Of a DNA stretch of 58,873 bases, positions 1 to 8,696 are shown piece by piece; the first letter of the stretch is position 1, and every line of letters begins with the position of its first letter. A program made the position numbers and the translations under genes. The DNA is from a virus. The stretch is taken from the IMG/VR virus record IMGVR_UViG_3300047560_003072, positions 1 to 58,873 of that record; one strand, 5' to 3'. The notes below the pieces were generated by a model. It saw only the letters and a list, made by a program, of their open reading frames with translations, made no database searches and had not been told where the DNA came from.

Positions 1-546
1 CTCCATCCATTGCTCAGCAACATAATCCATGTACTGATCAATTTTTGCAGTCAGGTCAGCTTCGATTTGAGCTGTAGCTTCTGCAAGAGCAGTGTTGTAT
101 TGTTCTTCAAGGTCAGCACCGATTTCGTTTACGCGAGCTTCAACTGCTGCTTCGAAAATAACGGTAGCCTTCTCTTTGAAATCTTCAGACAATTCGGAAC
201 CAGCGAACATAGCATTTACGTGCTCGACTGCGCTTGTACCATTTGCCTTGTTAGGTGTGAACGAATATGTTTGGCCAGCGGCAGCAGCGCTACCCTTCAT
301 GCCAACAGATGCCTTGTTTGTTGTTGCACCATCCATTGTTGTCTTAACGTTGTTCTCAGAATCTGTCTCTTCTTCACCTTGGCCTGGTGTAGCAACAGAG
401 ATCTTCTCTGCAGACTGTTGGCCATTGTTATGATTACCGACAGGCAGAGTAGCGTTCTTGTCAACGGGGTCTGCTGTATGAGCAACACCAGTAGCGCCGC
501 CACCGGTTTGGATCTTTTCGTCCAGTTGTTTTTGCTTAACGGTCAT
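1..546 (-). CDS. 22: Prohead core scaffold protein gp22-like (partial)
   Basis: This is the N-terminal 182 codons of a protein cut by the left edge of the window. It starts MTVKQKQLDEKIQTGGG at an ATG preceded by a strong AAGGAG ribosome site (complement of 552-558). The first ~100 residues are low-complexity (Gly, Ala, Asn, Thr). They are followed by a charged Glu/Ala-rich helical stretch (ELSEDFKEKATVIFEAAVEA), typical of T4 gp22-family scaffold. In T4, gp22 forms the core on which the capsid assembles and is then degraded by the gp21 protease. The gp21 gene lies directly upstream, and gene 22 follows gene 21 in T4 too. A canonical late promoter lies 25 bases before the start. The major capsid gene would be expected just off the left edge. 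The call rests on position plus composition. Confidence 0.8.
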   Translation of the reverse strand, partial: MTVKQKQLDEKIQTGGGATGVAHTADPVDKNATLPVGNHNNGQQSAEKISVATPGQGEEETDSENNVKTTMDGATTNKASVGMKGSAAAAGQTYSFTPNKANGTSAVEHVNAMFAGSELSEDFKEKATVIFEAAVEARVNEIGADLEEQYNTALAEATAQIEADLTAKIDQYMDYVAEQWME

Positions 547-570
547 TTAAAGCTCCTTATGATTTTTATT

Positions 571-578
571 TATTTATA
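571..578 (-). promoter_or_regulatory. T4-type late promoter for the scaffold gene
   Basis: The minus strand reads TATAAATA, the exact T4 late-promoter octamer, 25 bases upstream of the scaffold start at 546. It sits in the short gap after the protease stop, so scaffold (and capsid beyond the edge) can be transcribed separately from the upstream genes. Confidence 0.75.
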
Positions 579-581
579 AAA

Positions 582-1241
582 TTAACTTTTCGATAAGTCT
601 TGGAAGAACTGATTAAATAGTTTAATTGCTGTTTCTTCCGAAATTCCTTGGCGAGCACCGCGGTTAATTTCTTCTTTGTATTGCTCGACACGTTGTGCTT
701 TAAGAAGACCGTTGTCCCATACCCACTCAACGCCTTCCATAATGCCACGAACAAAAGCGTCCGGTGCAGATGGATCAGCAACAATATCGCCGGCAGTAGC
801 TAAATGAAAGTCATCTTGTACTTCCATAATACCTTTGCTATTTTCTTTAATGCTACCCATGCCGCGTGAAGAGATACCCAACGAAGCTCCTTCGCTGATC
901 AATCCCTTAACAATGTTTCCCATCGGGGTATCTAGCACCTTTGCTTTACCCATAATGTTATTGCCCTCACGGTACAATTTCTTGAACATAATGCATGCGC
1001 GTTCAAGATTAATTGTAGGACCGGAAGGATGTCCCAACTCACCATATGCTCTGTTCTTAGAAACATATTGTTCGTTGTAACGATTCATTTCTTTTTCAAG
1101 CGTATTAATGCGATACATGCGACCGTTACGGTTCTCAAGCTCGCCCTGCATAATGATACCTTCGATGAAGACATGCTTCTTGCCTTCTCGTTCTTCAACG
1201 ACGTACTTGACGTCTTCGTTTAATTCGGTAATTAACTTCAT
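582..1241 (-). CDS. 21: Prohead core protease gp21
   Basis: This 219-aa protein matches the size of T4 gp21 (about 212 aa), the serine protease that matures the prohead by cleaving scaffold and capsid proteins. The family signatures are present. GELGHPSGP supplies the catalytic His (about H71), and GISSRGMGS supplies the nucleophilic Ser (S124 or S125). The C-terminal third (AGDIVADPSAPDAFVRGI) also fits phage prohead proteases. The start has an AAGGAC ribosome site. It lies between core genes and scaffold, in T4 order. The protease is presumably packed in the core and degrades itself after maturation, as in T4. Confidence 0.95.
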   Translation of the reverse strand: MKLITELNEDVKYVVEEREGKKHVFIEGIIMQGELENRNGRMYRINTLEKEMNRYNEQYVSKNRAYGELGHPSGPTINLERACIMFKKLYREGNNIMGKAKVLDTPMGNIVKGLISEGASLGISSRGMGSIKENSKGIMEVQDDFHLATAGDIVADPSAPDAFVRGIMEGVEWVWDNGLLKAQRVEQYKEEINRGARQGISEETAIKLFNQFFQDLSKS

Positions 1242-1249
1242 GCTAGTCC

Positions 1250-1516
1250 TTAGCTAATTGCAACAGGCGTTGCATATACGTCAGTGCCTGTATCAACCTT
1301 TAACGTATCAGTCGCACCTTTAAACAAATATAATGTATCGTTAGGTACAACATGGGTGTTTGCAATTGTTGTGCCATTTGCATATGCTTGTGTAAGAATA
1401 CGCGCTGTTGATCCACCACCCGTATGAACGATGCGGATGCATGTCGCATTAGCAACAGCATTTGCTGTCGTTGTCAGGCCAACAGTTGTTCCTTTTAGTT
1501 TGACAAAATCAGGCAT
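1250..1516 (-). CDS. Small conserved head protein of unknown function (88 aa)
   Basis: This short Thr/Ala/Val-rich protein (MPDFVKLKGTTVGL...) has an alternating pattern suggesting an all-beta fold and no recognisable catalytic motif. Its ATG lies 8 bases inside the end of the upstream core gene and is preceded by a very strong AGGAGG ribosome site, so it should be well translated. It lies between the core protein and protease genes. A role in the head, for example as a small capsid-decorating or structural protein, is inferred only from this position and its likely abundance. I do not recognise a named family. Confidence 0.6.
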   Translation of the reverse strand: MPDFVKLKGTTVGLTTTANAVANATCIRIVHTGGGSTARILTQAYANGTTIANTHVVPNDTLYLFKGATDTLKVDTGTDVYATPVAIS

Positions 1517-2396
1517 TTAGAACCTCCTTGACAACCTCAACGACTGTGTCATAGTCTTGAGCTTCGATCATTTCGATCATGACCTGTTTGTTTTCTTCAT
1601 TCAGGTTTTCAAAAACTTCTTTAACTTGATCGCGAACATCGTCAGCAAACACGTCAAACAAATCTACTTCTTCTTTTTTGATTTTTGGTGCTTGATATGG
1701 CTTTGTGTATTCAGTGTTTTGCTGCAGATCATCATGAAGATCTTGTAGCGTACGGTGAAGATTCTTCATCGTGTACACATGGCCACTATTCATGTTAGCG
1801 CCTTTTTCTTTGTTCCACTCTGTTGGAGACATTGAATATTCTTTATGTTGATCTGCATGTGCACCAATCTTCTTCAGCATATCCTTAACACCAGCGTGAT
1901 AGGTCGCATATTGATCGTGACGAGCAGCTTCATCGAGTTGTTCGAATTGCTCTGTGAACTCTTCGAAGCTCTCAGCAACTTTCTTCGCTTGTGCAGTGGC
2001 GATTGCCATCTTCTTACCCATAGCCATGCCTGGGTTAGACTTTTCAATACCTTGCGCAATGTCTTCGCGCTTCTTCATCTCAGCAGGAGTCAAATGCTTC
2101 TCACCAAGAATCTGCTTCAATGATTTACTTTCGTACACTGCTTGATCCTCTTTTGTATTGTAGCCATGATTGCTTGCGGAGCGATCATATGCCTGTACAT
2201 TTGTTGCACGGAAATGATCATCGCCATTGCCATTGCGGTCGTCGACCTTTTGAACGACGTGCTTATCCATGAAACGCTTTTCGTCTTTTGTCTTTGGTGT
2301 CAAAGATGTAACGGAATCTGGCTCGACGGGCGAGCTAGGCGTTGGCTTTTCATTCTTCGCTAGTTTCGCTTCCAGCACTTGCTTCAGTGTTTTCAT
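1509..2396 (-). CDS. Prohead core-region protein (gp68 position)
   Basis: This 295-aa, highly charged, mostly helical protein occupies the place of T4 gene 68 (after portal and gp67, before protease). It contains a segment recurrent in phage and environmental proteins, LTPAEMKKREDIAQGIEKS followed by a Gly-Met-rich stretch, around residues 100-145. An acidic, helical C-terminus ends VVEVVKEVLNA. The N-terminus (LKQVLEAKL) is echoed near residue 93 (LKQILGEKH), a small internal duplication. The start overlaps the end of the 81-aa gene by 47 bases in another frame and has an AGAGGT ribosome site 9 bases upstream. A core or scaffold role is inferred from position and composition. I see no enzyme motif. 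Confidence 0.65.
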   Translation of the reverse strand: MKTLKQVLEAKLAKNEKPTPSSPVEPDSVTSLTPKTKDEKRFMDKHVVQKVDDRNGNGDDHFRATNVQAYDRSASNHGYNTKEDQAVYESKSLKQILGEKHLTPAEMKKREDIAQGIEKSNPGMAMGKKMAIATAQAKKVAESFEEFTEQFEQLDEAARHDQYATYHAGVKDMLKKIGAHADQHKEYSMSPTEWNKEKGANMNSGHVYTMKNLHRTLQDLHDDLQQNTEYTKPYQAPKIKKEEVDLFDVFADDVRDQVKEVFENLNEENKQVMIEMIEAQDYDTVVEVVKEVLNA

Positions 2397-2595
2397 CGGT
2401 GGTTACCTCTTGTTGTTCGGCTGACTGTTCGTCATCTGTATTAAAATAATTCTTTGCAACCTCTAGCTTAGCTGCATCAACAACAGCAGCAACCTTATCA
2501 ACTACGAGGGCGTCAAATGCAGATTGAAACTCACTAGGACTCTCGCCTTTTGCTGCGCTAATCATATCTGCAATTGTAAATTCTTTATCACTCAT
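2350..2595 (-). CDS. 67: Prohead core protein gp67-like
   Basis: This 81-aa protein begins with a helix (FTIADMISAAKGESPSEFQS), has a middle KVAAVVDAAKLEVAKNYF and ends in a strongly acidic Glu/Asp/Ser tail. That matches T4 gp67-type core proteins, which have a short helical N-terminus, an IAxNF-like element and a polyacidic C-terminus. It directly follows the portal gene as gene 67 follows gene 20 in T4. The start has a GGAG ribosome site. The last 47 bases overlap the next gene out of frame. A head-length or core role is from the T4 family; the homology is short, so confidence is moderate. Confidence 0.7.
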   Translation of the reverse strand: MSDKEFTIADMISAAKGESPSEFQSAFDALVVDKVAAVVDAAKLEVAKNYFNTDDEQSAEQQEVTTDENTEASAGSETSEE

Positions 2596-2611
2596 ATTTT
2601 CTCCATTTTAT

Positions 2612-4234
2612 TTAGTTATTCTGTTCAGTCGGTGCTGTGGAACTAAATCCACCACCGCCGGGGCCTTGCGATGCTGCTTGGCCTGGAGGTGCAGTACCTC
2701 CTTGAACAGGGTTACCGTTCTCATCAACTTCAGGTTGCTGATAAAGAGGATTCTCTTGCTCAGCCATACTTTGTTCATCCATCTCTTCGATGTCTTCATC
2801 AGATTGATAAAGAACATGCTTACGTACCCATTCATTAGAGTAGTATTTACCGATGTAAGGATCCATCAACTGTAGTGTCGTCATGCGATCACGGAGGATT
2901 GTTGAAGCCTTTTGTTGTTCGAAGTAGTTGTCTTTTGCGTAATCAAACTTGATTAGATTAGCAAGTGTCTTCCAATCATCTTCTGTCAAAACGTTCTTGA
3001 GGATCAGTTGCTTCTCTAGTGCAATCATAAAGATTGTGTTAAAGCGTGAACGTAGACGGTCAATGAACTTTGAGAACTTAATCTCGTCACGTGACACTTC
3101 TGCATCCTGGCCAAAGTTAAATGTGCCTTCCGGCTGCAAGCGGCTTGAAGGAACGTTCAGTGACTCATAAAGTTTCTTTTGGAAGTATTCGACGTCAGCC
3201 AGCTCGCCAAGGTTTTGACCTGCCGGCAATGTTTGGATTTCTGTACCACGACTACCTTCACGACGTGGCAGCCAGTAGTCTTCTAGCATCGTCATGAACT
3301 TACGATCGTCTCTGATCTCACCAGACGATGCATCATAGACGACTTTGTTCTTGTGACGTTGCATCATATCGCGCAAGTACTGCTCTGCCTTCATCTTAGG
3401 CAGGTTACCAACGTCGATATAGAAAATACGACGTTCTGGCGCGCGAGAAATACGATAAACGATTGTAGCATCTTCAAGCGCACGCAACTGATTGAGAGGC
3501 TTGATTGCTTTATGCAAATGGGAGAGAACGACCGTATTGTTAGGATCTAGAACACCAGAAGTAACATGCAGAATACTATCAGGTGCAATTCGTAGTCCTT
3601 GCACTGCCGAATTCGTTCCTACCTCACCAGCTTTGTTTTGGAAACCACGCTCGTTGTACACATAATACTCTTGATGAGTTTGTACACTAACAACTGGCGA
3701 ATTCTTTTCGCGCTTGCGTTTGATTTCACGAATCTTTCTTAGCTTACGTGGATCGACGTAGCGAAGTTCTTTAATACCATCCTGTGGTGCGGTATTATCA
3801 ATAATGATATGATAATAAATGCGACCGTCAACATACCAGCGTCTAAAAATATCAAAAGCTGATTTGTTAAAATCTAACAGAGTAAGAATGTTTTCAAACT
3901 CGTTTGTAATTAGCTTTTTAATGTTTGCGGAAAGAGGAACATCATCCAAGTTGATCTGAACGATCTTCTCTTTTTCTTCAACAATGATTGACTCGTTGAG
4001 AATATCATCTACTGCACGCTCCACTTCGGGATGCATTGACATCTCACGATATTTCGTTACGAGCTCTGCTTCTGTTCTAGCAGCACCTTGAAGATCGATG
4101 TATGTGCCATAAGCACCACCAGCAGCAACGACAACAGCACCGTCGTCATGGACTTCCGGTGCAAAGGTCGGTTGTTTATCCTGCTCTTTTTCAGGGTCCG
4201 CTCTACGGATCTCGAAACCAAAAAAATTCGCCAT
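2612..4234 (-). CDS. 20: Portal vertex protein gp20
   Basis: This 540-aa protein is close to the T4 gp20 length (524 aa). The portal is a dodecameric ring at one capsid vertex. It nucleates head assembly and is the channel for DNA packaging by gp17. The start MANFFGFEIRR, the region YREMSMHPEVERAVDDILNE and the block RRWYVDGRIYYHIIID are typical of T4-like portals, as is LNVPSSRLQPEGTFNFGQ. The C-terminus is Gln/Gly/Pro-rich. A GGAG ribosome site precedes the ATG. It lies between tail tube gp19 and gp67, in T4 order. Confidence 0.97.
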   Translation of the reverse strand: MANFFGFEIRRADPEKEQDKQPTFAPEVHDDGAVVVAAGGAYGTYIDLQGAARTEAELVTKYREMSMHPEVERAVDDILNESIIVEEKEKIVQINLDDVPLSANIKKLITNEFENILTLLDFNKSAFDIFRRWYVDGRIYYHIIIDNTAPQDGIKELRYVDPRKLRKIREIKRKREKNSPVVSVQTHQEYYVYNERGFQNKAGEVGTNSAVQGLRIAPDSILHVTSGVLDPNNTVVLSHLHKAIKPLNQLRALEDATIVYRISRAPERRIFYIDVGNLPKMKAEQYLRDMMQRHKNKVVYDASSGEIRDDRKFMTMLEDYWLPRREGSRGTEIQTLPAGQNLGELADVEYFQKKLYESLNVPSSRLQPEGTFNFGQDAEVSRDEIKFSKFIDRLRSRFNTIFMIALEKQLILKNVLTEDDWKTLANLIKFDYAKDNYFEQQKASTILRDRMTTLQLMDPYIGKYYSNEWVRKHVLYQSDEDIEEMDEQSMAEQENPLYQQPEVDENGNPVQGGTAPPGQAASQGPGGGGFSSTAPTEQNN

Positions 4235-4249
4235 GTTTACTCCATTAAA

Positions 4250-4276
4250 GAGGGGAGCGCCACATGGCGCCCACTC
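4250..4276 (-). terminator. GC-rich hairpin between gp19 and gp20 genes
   Basis: On the minus strand GGGCGCC-ATGT-GGCGCTC forms a 7-base-pair stem (one G-U pair) with further partial pairing outside. It is followed by TCTTTAATGG just before the portal start codon. The U-run is short, so it may attenuate, process or protect the transcript rather than fully terminate it. It occupies almost the whole gap between the tail tube stop and the portal start. Confidence 0.45.
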
Positions 4277-4279
4277 TTA

Positions 4280-4831
4280 TTAAGCTCCACCACCGTTGCC
4301 AGTGATGCCACCACTCACTTCCCACCAGTCATACTGGAAGGTGATATTAAATTCCTCAATCGAGTCAGTATCACCCCAGTTCAGGTCGATAGCAGAGATA
4401 CTCGTTGGGAAAATACCGTTGAATTTATAAGAGCGAATTGGAACACCAGTCTTAGAGAACTGAGTTACTTCCGCTGTTGACTTATATAGGAGAGGAGCAG
4501 CAGAGCCAAATGAACGCAGGTTTGTCTGGTTCGAATTGATTTTGCTAGACCACTCTTCCATCGCGTTGCGAATCAAGAAGTCTTCGTCGTTGATTACAGT
4601 TACTGTCCAATCACCGAAAGTACGGTCACCAGCCAGCTTCACTTTACGACCGAAGTAAGGAACTTCGATCAGACCCAGTGAAGACTCAGGCAGTTGTGCT
4701 GAACGTACCATGAACGGTACCTTGATGTCAGCGATACCGTTTGCTGGATTGGAAAATGTAACTTGGAATAGATTGCCGCGGGCACCGCCAAGTGCCAGCT
4801 GGCTTCTAATTTCATTTACATTAAATGCCAT
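4280..4831 (-). CDS. 19: Tail tube protein gp19
   Basis: This 183-aa protein (T4 gp19 is about 163 aa) is the subunit of the inner tail tube through which DNA is ejected. Family features include the N-terminus MAFNVNEIRSQLALGGARGN, the strand FQVTFSNP, VPFMVRSAQLPESSLG, VPYFGRKVKLAGDRTF and the WTVTVINDEDF segment. It sits downstream of sheath gp18 as in T4. The start has an AAGGAG ribosome site. A late-promoter-like AATAAATA lies 20 bases upstream of the start codon. The gp54-like protein at 50506-51318 is a distant paralogue that starts the tube at the baseplate. Confidence 0.96.
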   Translation of the reverse strand: MAFNVNEIRSQLALGGARGNLFQVTFSNPANGIADIKVPFMVRSAQLPESSLGLIEVPYFGRKVKLAGDRTFGDWTVTVINDEDFLIRNAMEEWSSKINSNQTNLRSFGSAAPLLYKSTAEVTQFSKTGVPIRSYKFNGIFPTSISAIDLNWGDTDSIEEFNITFQYDWWEVSGGITGNGGGA

Positions 4832-4850
4832 GTTTGTTCTCCTTTATTCT

Positions 4851-4858
4851 TATTTATT
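4851..4858 (-). promoter_or_regulatory. Possible late promoter (variant) for tail tube gene
   Basis: The minus strand reads AATAAATA, one mismatch from the T4 late octamer TATAAATA. It ends 20 bases before the gp19 start, the same kind of spacing as the exact matches. One mismatch in an AT-rich gap can occur by chance. Confidence 0.35.
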
Positions 4859-4859
4859 A

Positions 4860-6941
4860 TTAGAACTGACCGACTACTTCGGAGAACTCAACACCTGTTC
4901 TAACTGCAACAAAGTTCAATTGAATGAAGTTGATGCTCTTAGCTGGCTTAATATAAATGTCACCAATGAATTCGTTGCGGTCGATAACTTCACCGGTATT
5001 GTTTGTAGTGTCGCAAACAACCTTGAAGTCGTAGATACCACGACGGCCTTGAACGTCACGTAGGAATGGCTCAACCAAGTTACGGAATTGCGCACGTGTG
5101 AAGTCGTCGTTGAATTCGAACAGTGTGAATTTCGTAGCAGTAGCAATTGCTTTTTCCAGAACGATGAACAGACGACGAACGTTGATACGGTCGAATGCGC
5201 TTGGCTTAGCAAGCAATGTCTTATCACCATACAGAACAGTACCTTGGCCAGGGAATGTAACCACAGGGTTAACACCAGCCTTGTACAGAATGTCGCGATC
5301 AGCTTGACGTGGGTTGTATGCCAGCTTAACAATGTTCTTGATCTGACCACGGTTGAAACCAGCAGGAGACCACCATGGATCACGTGTATCGTCTGTACGA
5401 ACACATAGACCAGCAGTGTCACCGTTCAGAGGAATCCAACGGTAGATGTCATTGTACTTGTCGTATTGGTACTTGTAACCAGAATCCATTACAGCGTAAG
5501 ATGTGCTACGCAGGCTGTTGCGGAATGTGGTAACATCGGTAGCTTCCGAACCAACGTTATTAACAACGTCATCTTTCGTTGGAGAGACAAATACCACGCA
5601 GTCTTTGCGCTTCTCGGCAATGTTATCGATCAGGTAGTTGGGAACTTGTTCGCCATTCGTACCGCCACGAGAAACACCTGTCAGGATCAACGAAACGTCA
5701 ACGTCTTCAGCAGACGCAAACAGATCATATCCAGCAAGCAATACGCCAAGTGCAGAGTCGTTTTCATTCTGACCATCCGTACCACCTTGGAACTCCAATG
5801 ACAAAGGAGTCGTTGTGGATGCGGTTGCAATTGTAGCGGAGTTAGCGCTCGTTGCACCTGTACGCTCATTTGCCCACCAGACATAATTCGATGATTGATT
5901 AATAACAGTTTGCCAGAAGTTGGTTGCGCCGTCTTCCGTCTTTGCGTCTGTTGCACGTGATAGATTGTGGAAAACTTCCAAAACTGTACCAGGAACACCA
6001 GAGAACAAACCATCGTGGTCGACAACAACAACATGCAACTCATCTTGTGCAGATGTGTTGCCACCAAATGTAGACTGATATACAGACGTACCAGGAGCAG
6101 CATCAACAACGTTGAAGTATTCCCACTTACGTGTCAAACCAGCTGTTGTAGAGAAGTTCGTCGAAAGACCGTAAATGTCTTCCGTTACGATAGTGAAGGT
6201 AGCAACAGAAGAAGTGTTGGTCGTTGAAGATACAGAGGTGACCTTCATGTATTGAACGCCAATAGATGAGTTACCAACTTGAATGTAGTCACCAACGGTC
6301 AAACCAGCAGACAATGTGTTTGCCTGTGCAACTGCTTGTGCAATCGTACCAACGCCAACAGCGATGTTGACAACAACGTTGCTTGAACCAACTGTTACGC
6401 TTACATTACTGTTTACTGCGCTAATGTTTGTTGATCCACCATCAAGGTTTGCTGTTGCACCATATGCAGTAGCGGAATCACAAACAGAAATCTTTAGAGA
6501 GTTACCAAGAGCACCTGGGAACTTTGCGATATATTTTGCGTCAAGGTCATTTTGCAATGTGCCTAGACCTGCTTTGACGTTGTAATGATCTTCATTTTTG
6601 ATGACGAAATCATTCAAATCCGAAATAGCAGCAACGTTAGCAACAGCGTTTCTTACAACGACTGATGTGTTTGTTGATGTGGTGTTAGCAACACGAGCTA
6701 CATACAACTTGTTGCCATAAGACAAAAAGTTTGCTGCTGTGAAGAACGTTTCTGCGTTGTGGTTGGTTGGCTTACCAAATCTTGCAGCTAAATTTGCTTC
6801 TGAGTCGACTAGAGTGCGCTGCTCTACAGGACCCCAACGGAATACACCCGCTAGAGCACCTTCGGTAGTAGAAACAGCGGGGACAACGGTGGTCAGATCA
6901 ATTTCAGATACATTTACGCCAGGACTAACTTGAAATGGCAT
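4860..6941 (-). CDS. 18: Tail sheath protein gp18
   Basis: This 693-aa protein (T4 gp18 is 659 aa) is the contractile sheath subunit. The start MPFQVSPGVNVSEIDLTTV and the following PAVSTTEGALAGVFRWGP are the standard sheath N-terminus. The C-terminal third holds the conserved core (LYGDKTLL, FDRINVRRLFIVLEKAI, LFEFNDDFTR) and ends GVEFSEVVGQF. The central part (roughly residues 150-330) is Ser/Thr/Val-rich and probably forms the variable surface-exposed domain. An exact late octamer lies 55 bases upstream. It is followed by tail tube gp19, in T4 order. Confidence 0.97.
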   Translation of the reverse strand: MPFQVSPGVNVSEIDLTTVVPAVSTTEGALAGVFRWGPVEQRTLVDSEANLAARFGKPTNHNAETFFTAANFLSYGNKLYVARVANTTSTNTSVVVRNAVANVAAISDLNDFVIKNEDHYNVKAGLGTLQNDLDAKYIAKFPGALGNSLKISVCDSATAYGATANLDGGSTNISAVNSNVSVTVGSSNVVVNIAVGVGTIAQAVAQANTLSAGLTVGDYIQVGNSSIGVQYMKVTSVSSTTNTSSVATFTIVTEDIYGLSTNFSTTAGLTRKWEYFNVVDAAPGTSVYQSTFGGNTSAQDELHVVVVDHDGLFSGVPGTVLEVFHNLSRATDAKTEDGATNFWQTVINQSSNYVWWANERTGATSANSATIATASTTTPLSLEFQGGTDGQNENDSALGVLLAGYDLFASAEDVDVSLILTGVSRGGTNGEQVPNYLIDNIAEKRKDCVVFVSPTKDDVVNNVGSEATDVTTFRNSLRSTSYAVMDSGYKYQYDKYNDIYRWIPLNGDTAGLCVRTDDTRDPWWSPAGFNRGQIKNIVKLAYNPRQADRDILYKAGVNPVVTFPGQGTVLYGDKTLLAKPSAFDRINVRRLFIVLEKAIATATKFTLFEFNDDFTRAQFRNLVEPFLRDVQGRRGIYDFKVVCDTTNNTGEVIDRNEFIGDIYIKPAKSINFIQLNFVAVRTGVEFSEVVGQF

Positions 6942-6995
6942 GTCTATCTCCCCTCTGAGGTATTATTATTTTAGAAACGAAAGTTGAATTCGAGG

Positions 6996-7003
6996 TATTT
7001 ATA
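6996..7003 (-). promoter_or_regulatory. T4-type late promoter for tail sheath gene
   Basis: TATAAATA is present on the minus strand in the 75-base gap between the terminase stop and the sheath start, 55 bases upstream of the start codon. It is consistent with separate high-level late expression of sheath and tube. Confidence 0.7.
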
Positions 7004-7016
7004 ATTCTGGGTTTTC

Positions 7017-8696
7017 CTATTGTACCCACGAATTGCGTTCATGCCTGTCATGCATTTGCTGATCATAATCATCGTCACCAGCAAAAATCCACGAATCATC
7101 ACCTTTCTTAGCCGCAAGCGGCAGGCTCATGTTAGGGAGCCCTCTATTAATAATACCGAAAGGAAGCATACTTTCTTCCATTGAATCTTCGTTTTCCTGC
7201 TCCAAGCGTTGACGTAAATCAACACTCGTCAATTCTTTCACATATTGTTGGCCCATTGCCCAAGCAAAGAGAACACAACACATAACAAGGTCATCATGAC
7301 CCTCTTCTGCTTCATAACTTTCGCCAATGTTGACGAAACGGAACAATTCATAAAGAATGCGTTCGTCGTGAATCAAGAGCTTATCGCTCTCGACCTGAGT
7401 TTTCAAACCCATACAACCAATACGTTTAACAGCTTTGGTTGTTCGTACACCAAGACGGGTCGCTTGACCATATCCTGGTGAAACTACTTGGCCGCTACGG
7501 CCATTGTTAACAGTCGTCAAGACATTCTCGTATTCGAGATCGCCTTGTAGAATGTTTGCAATCTGCTCACCGATGTCATTTGTTTCTACAAGTATGTATG
7601 CATTGTTATAATGCTTTGATAATTGGTAGACGATGTTTGGATATAACAAAGGTGAAATCATGTTGTTCTTATATGTTGCAACAACACGATATGGTAATTC
7701 TGATACGTCAAACACAACAAAAGCTGAATAGTCACCCTCAACGCCGCGTGCTGTATCAACAACAGTGAAGTATTGCCGTCCATCAACCGGCTGTGCAAAG
7801 ATACTTGTATCCGGATTACTGACAATTGGTTTGATCGATCTTAGCAAACGAAGCTTTGTTGCACTGATCAAAGTATGTGAAGAACCGATGAATTCACATT
7901 CAAATTCCACTCGGAACTGTTCTTCTGATGTGTTGCGGATCGTTTCTTCTTTCCATTTTTGATCACGGCCAGGAACTTGGCTCCAGTGAACGTCGATACG
8001 TTTGTATTCGTTCTTGCCTTCCTCACTATCGGTCCAGATCTTATAGAACATATTAAGACCGTTTGGTGTAGAAGTAATTAGAATCTTCGATGTCTTACCG
8101 GATGAAATTGTAGGATAGACAGAAGCAAAGAAGTCTTCCTGCATGTTGTTTTCAACGAAAGCAAATTCGTCCAAGTATACTAGGTTGAACGATCCACCAC
8201 GAATAGCGCTGGAAGATGTAGCAGAAGCAAGGATCTTGGAACCGTTCTCAAGCTCGATGTTACCCTTGTTCCATTCAACAATACCTTGCTGAATCCACTT
8301 GGGTAAGTGTTCGTAAGCAAGCTGAATACGAGATAAAATTTCTCGAGCTTGCTGCATTTTGTGAGCTAGAATGGCAATGTTGTAGCGGTCATGAAATAAG
8401 ACGTACCACAACATAATACCAACCAAAGTAGTTGTCTTACCGCACTGACGAGGCATTTTGCAAATAACAAAACGCTCATCTACGGATAGCTCAACAATGT
8501 CTTTTTGGTATTCGTATAGATTGAAGTTGATCAAACCCTGGTCAACGTTAACAATCTTAATGTAGGTTTCAATGAAGTATACTGGATCTCGTGCGCACTT
8601 CATATACTCCTGTACCTGATGAGGAGTCCATTCATGCTTAACGTTTGAACGTTTTAAGTTCTGATTACCAAGATACGCATCATTTATTTTGCTCAT
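7017..8696 (-). CDS. 17: Terminase large subunit gp17
   Basis: This 559-aa packaging motor ATPase and nuclease (T4 gp17 is 610 aa) docks on the portal, translocates DNA into the head and cuts the concatemer. The ATPase domain carries Walker A MPRQCGKTTT (K87), Walker B LVYLDEFAF (D176, E177) and the coupling motif TSTPNG (about 209-213). The nuclease domain has acidic residues in VVDTARG (D314), VETNDIG (E371, D374) and EEGHDDLVM (about D468). Its first 17 bases overlap the end of the small-subunit gene, so translation is probably coupled. All motor and nuclease motifs look intact. Confidence 0.98.
   Translation of the reverse strand: MSKINDAYLGNQNLKRSNVKHEWTPHQVQEYMKCARDPVYFIETYIKIVNVDQGLINFNLYEYQKDIVELSVDERFVICKMPRQCGKTTTLVGIMLWYVLFHDRYNIAILAHKMQQAREILSRIQLAYEHLPKWIQQGIVEWNKGNIELENGSKILASATSSSAIRGGSFNLVYLDEFAFVENNMQEDFFASVYPTISSGKTSKILITSTPNGLNMFYKIWTDSEEGKNEYKRIDVHWSQVPGRDQKWKEETIRNTSEEQFRVEFECEFIGSSHTLISATKLRLLRSIKPIVSNPDTSIFAQPVDGRQYFTVVDTARGVEGDYSAFVVFDVSELPYRVVATYKNNMISPLLYPNIVYQLSKHYNNAYILVETNDIGEQIANILQGDLEYENVLTTVNNGRSGQVVSPGYGQATRLGVRTTKAVKRIGCMGLKTQVESDKLLIHDERILYELFRFVNIGESYEAEEGHDDLVMCCVLFAWAMGQQYVKELTSVDLRQRLEQENEDSMEESMLPFGIINRGLPNMSLPLAAKKGDDSWIFAGDDDYDQQMHDRHERNSWVQ

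Noticed and set aside
10-579. A 189-residue plus-strand frame at the left edge
   Set aside because: It is antisense to the scaffold gene, which has a ribosome site and late promoter; the Cys-rich text is unlike a phage protein.
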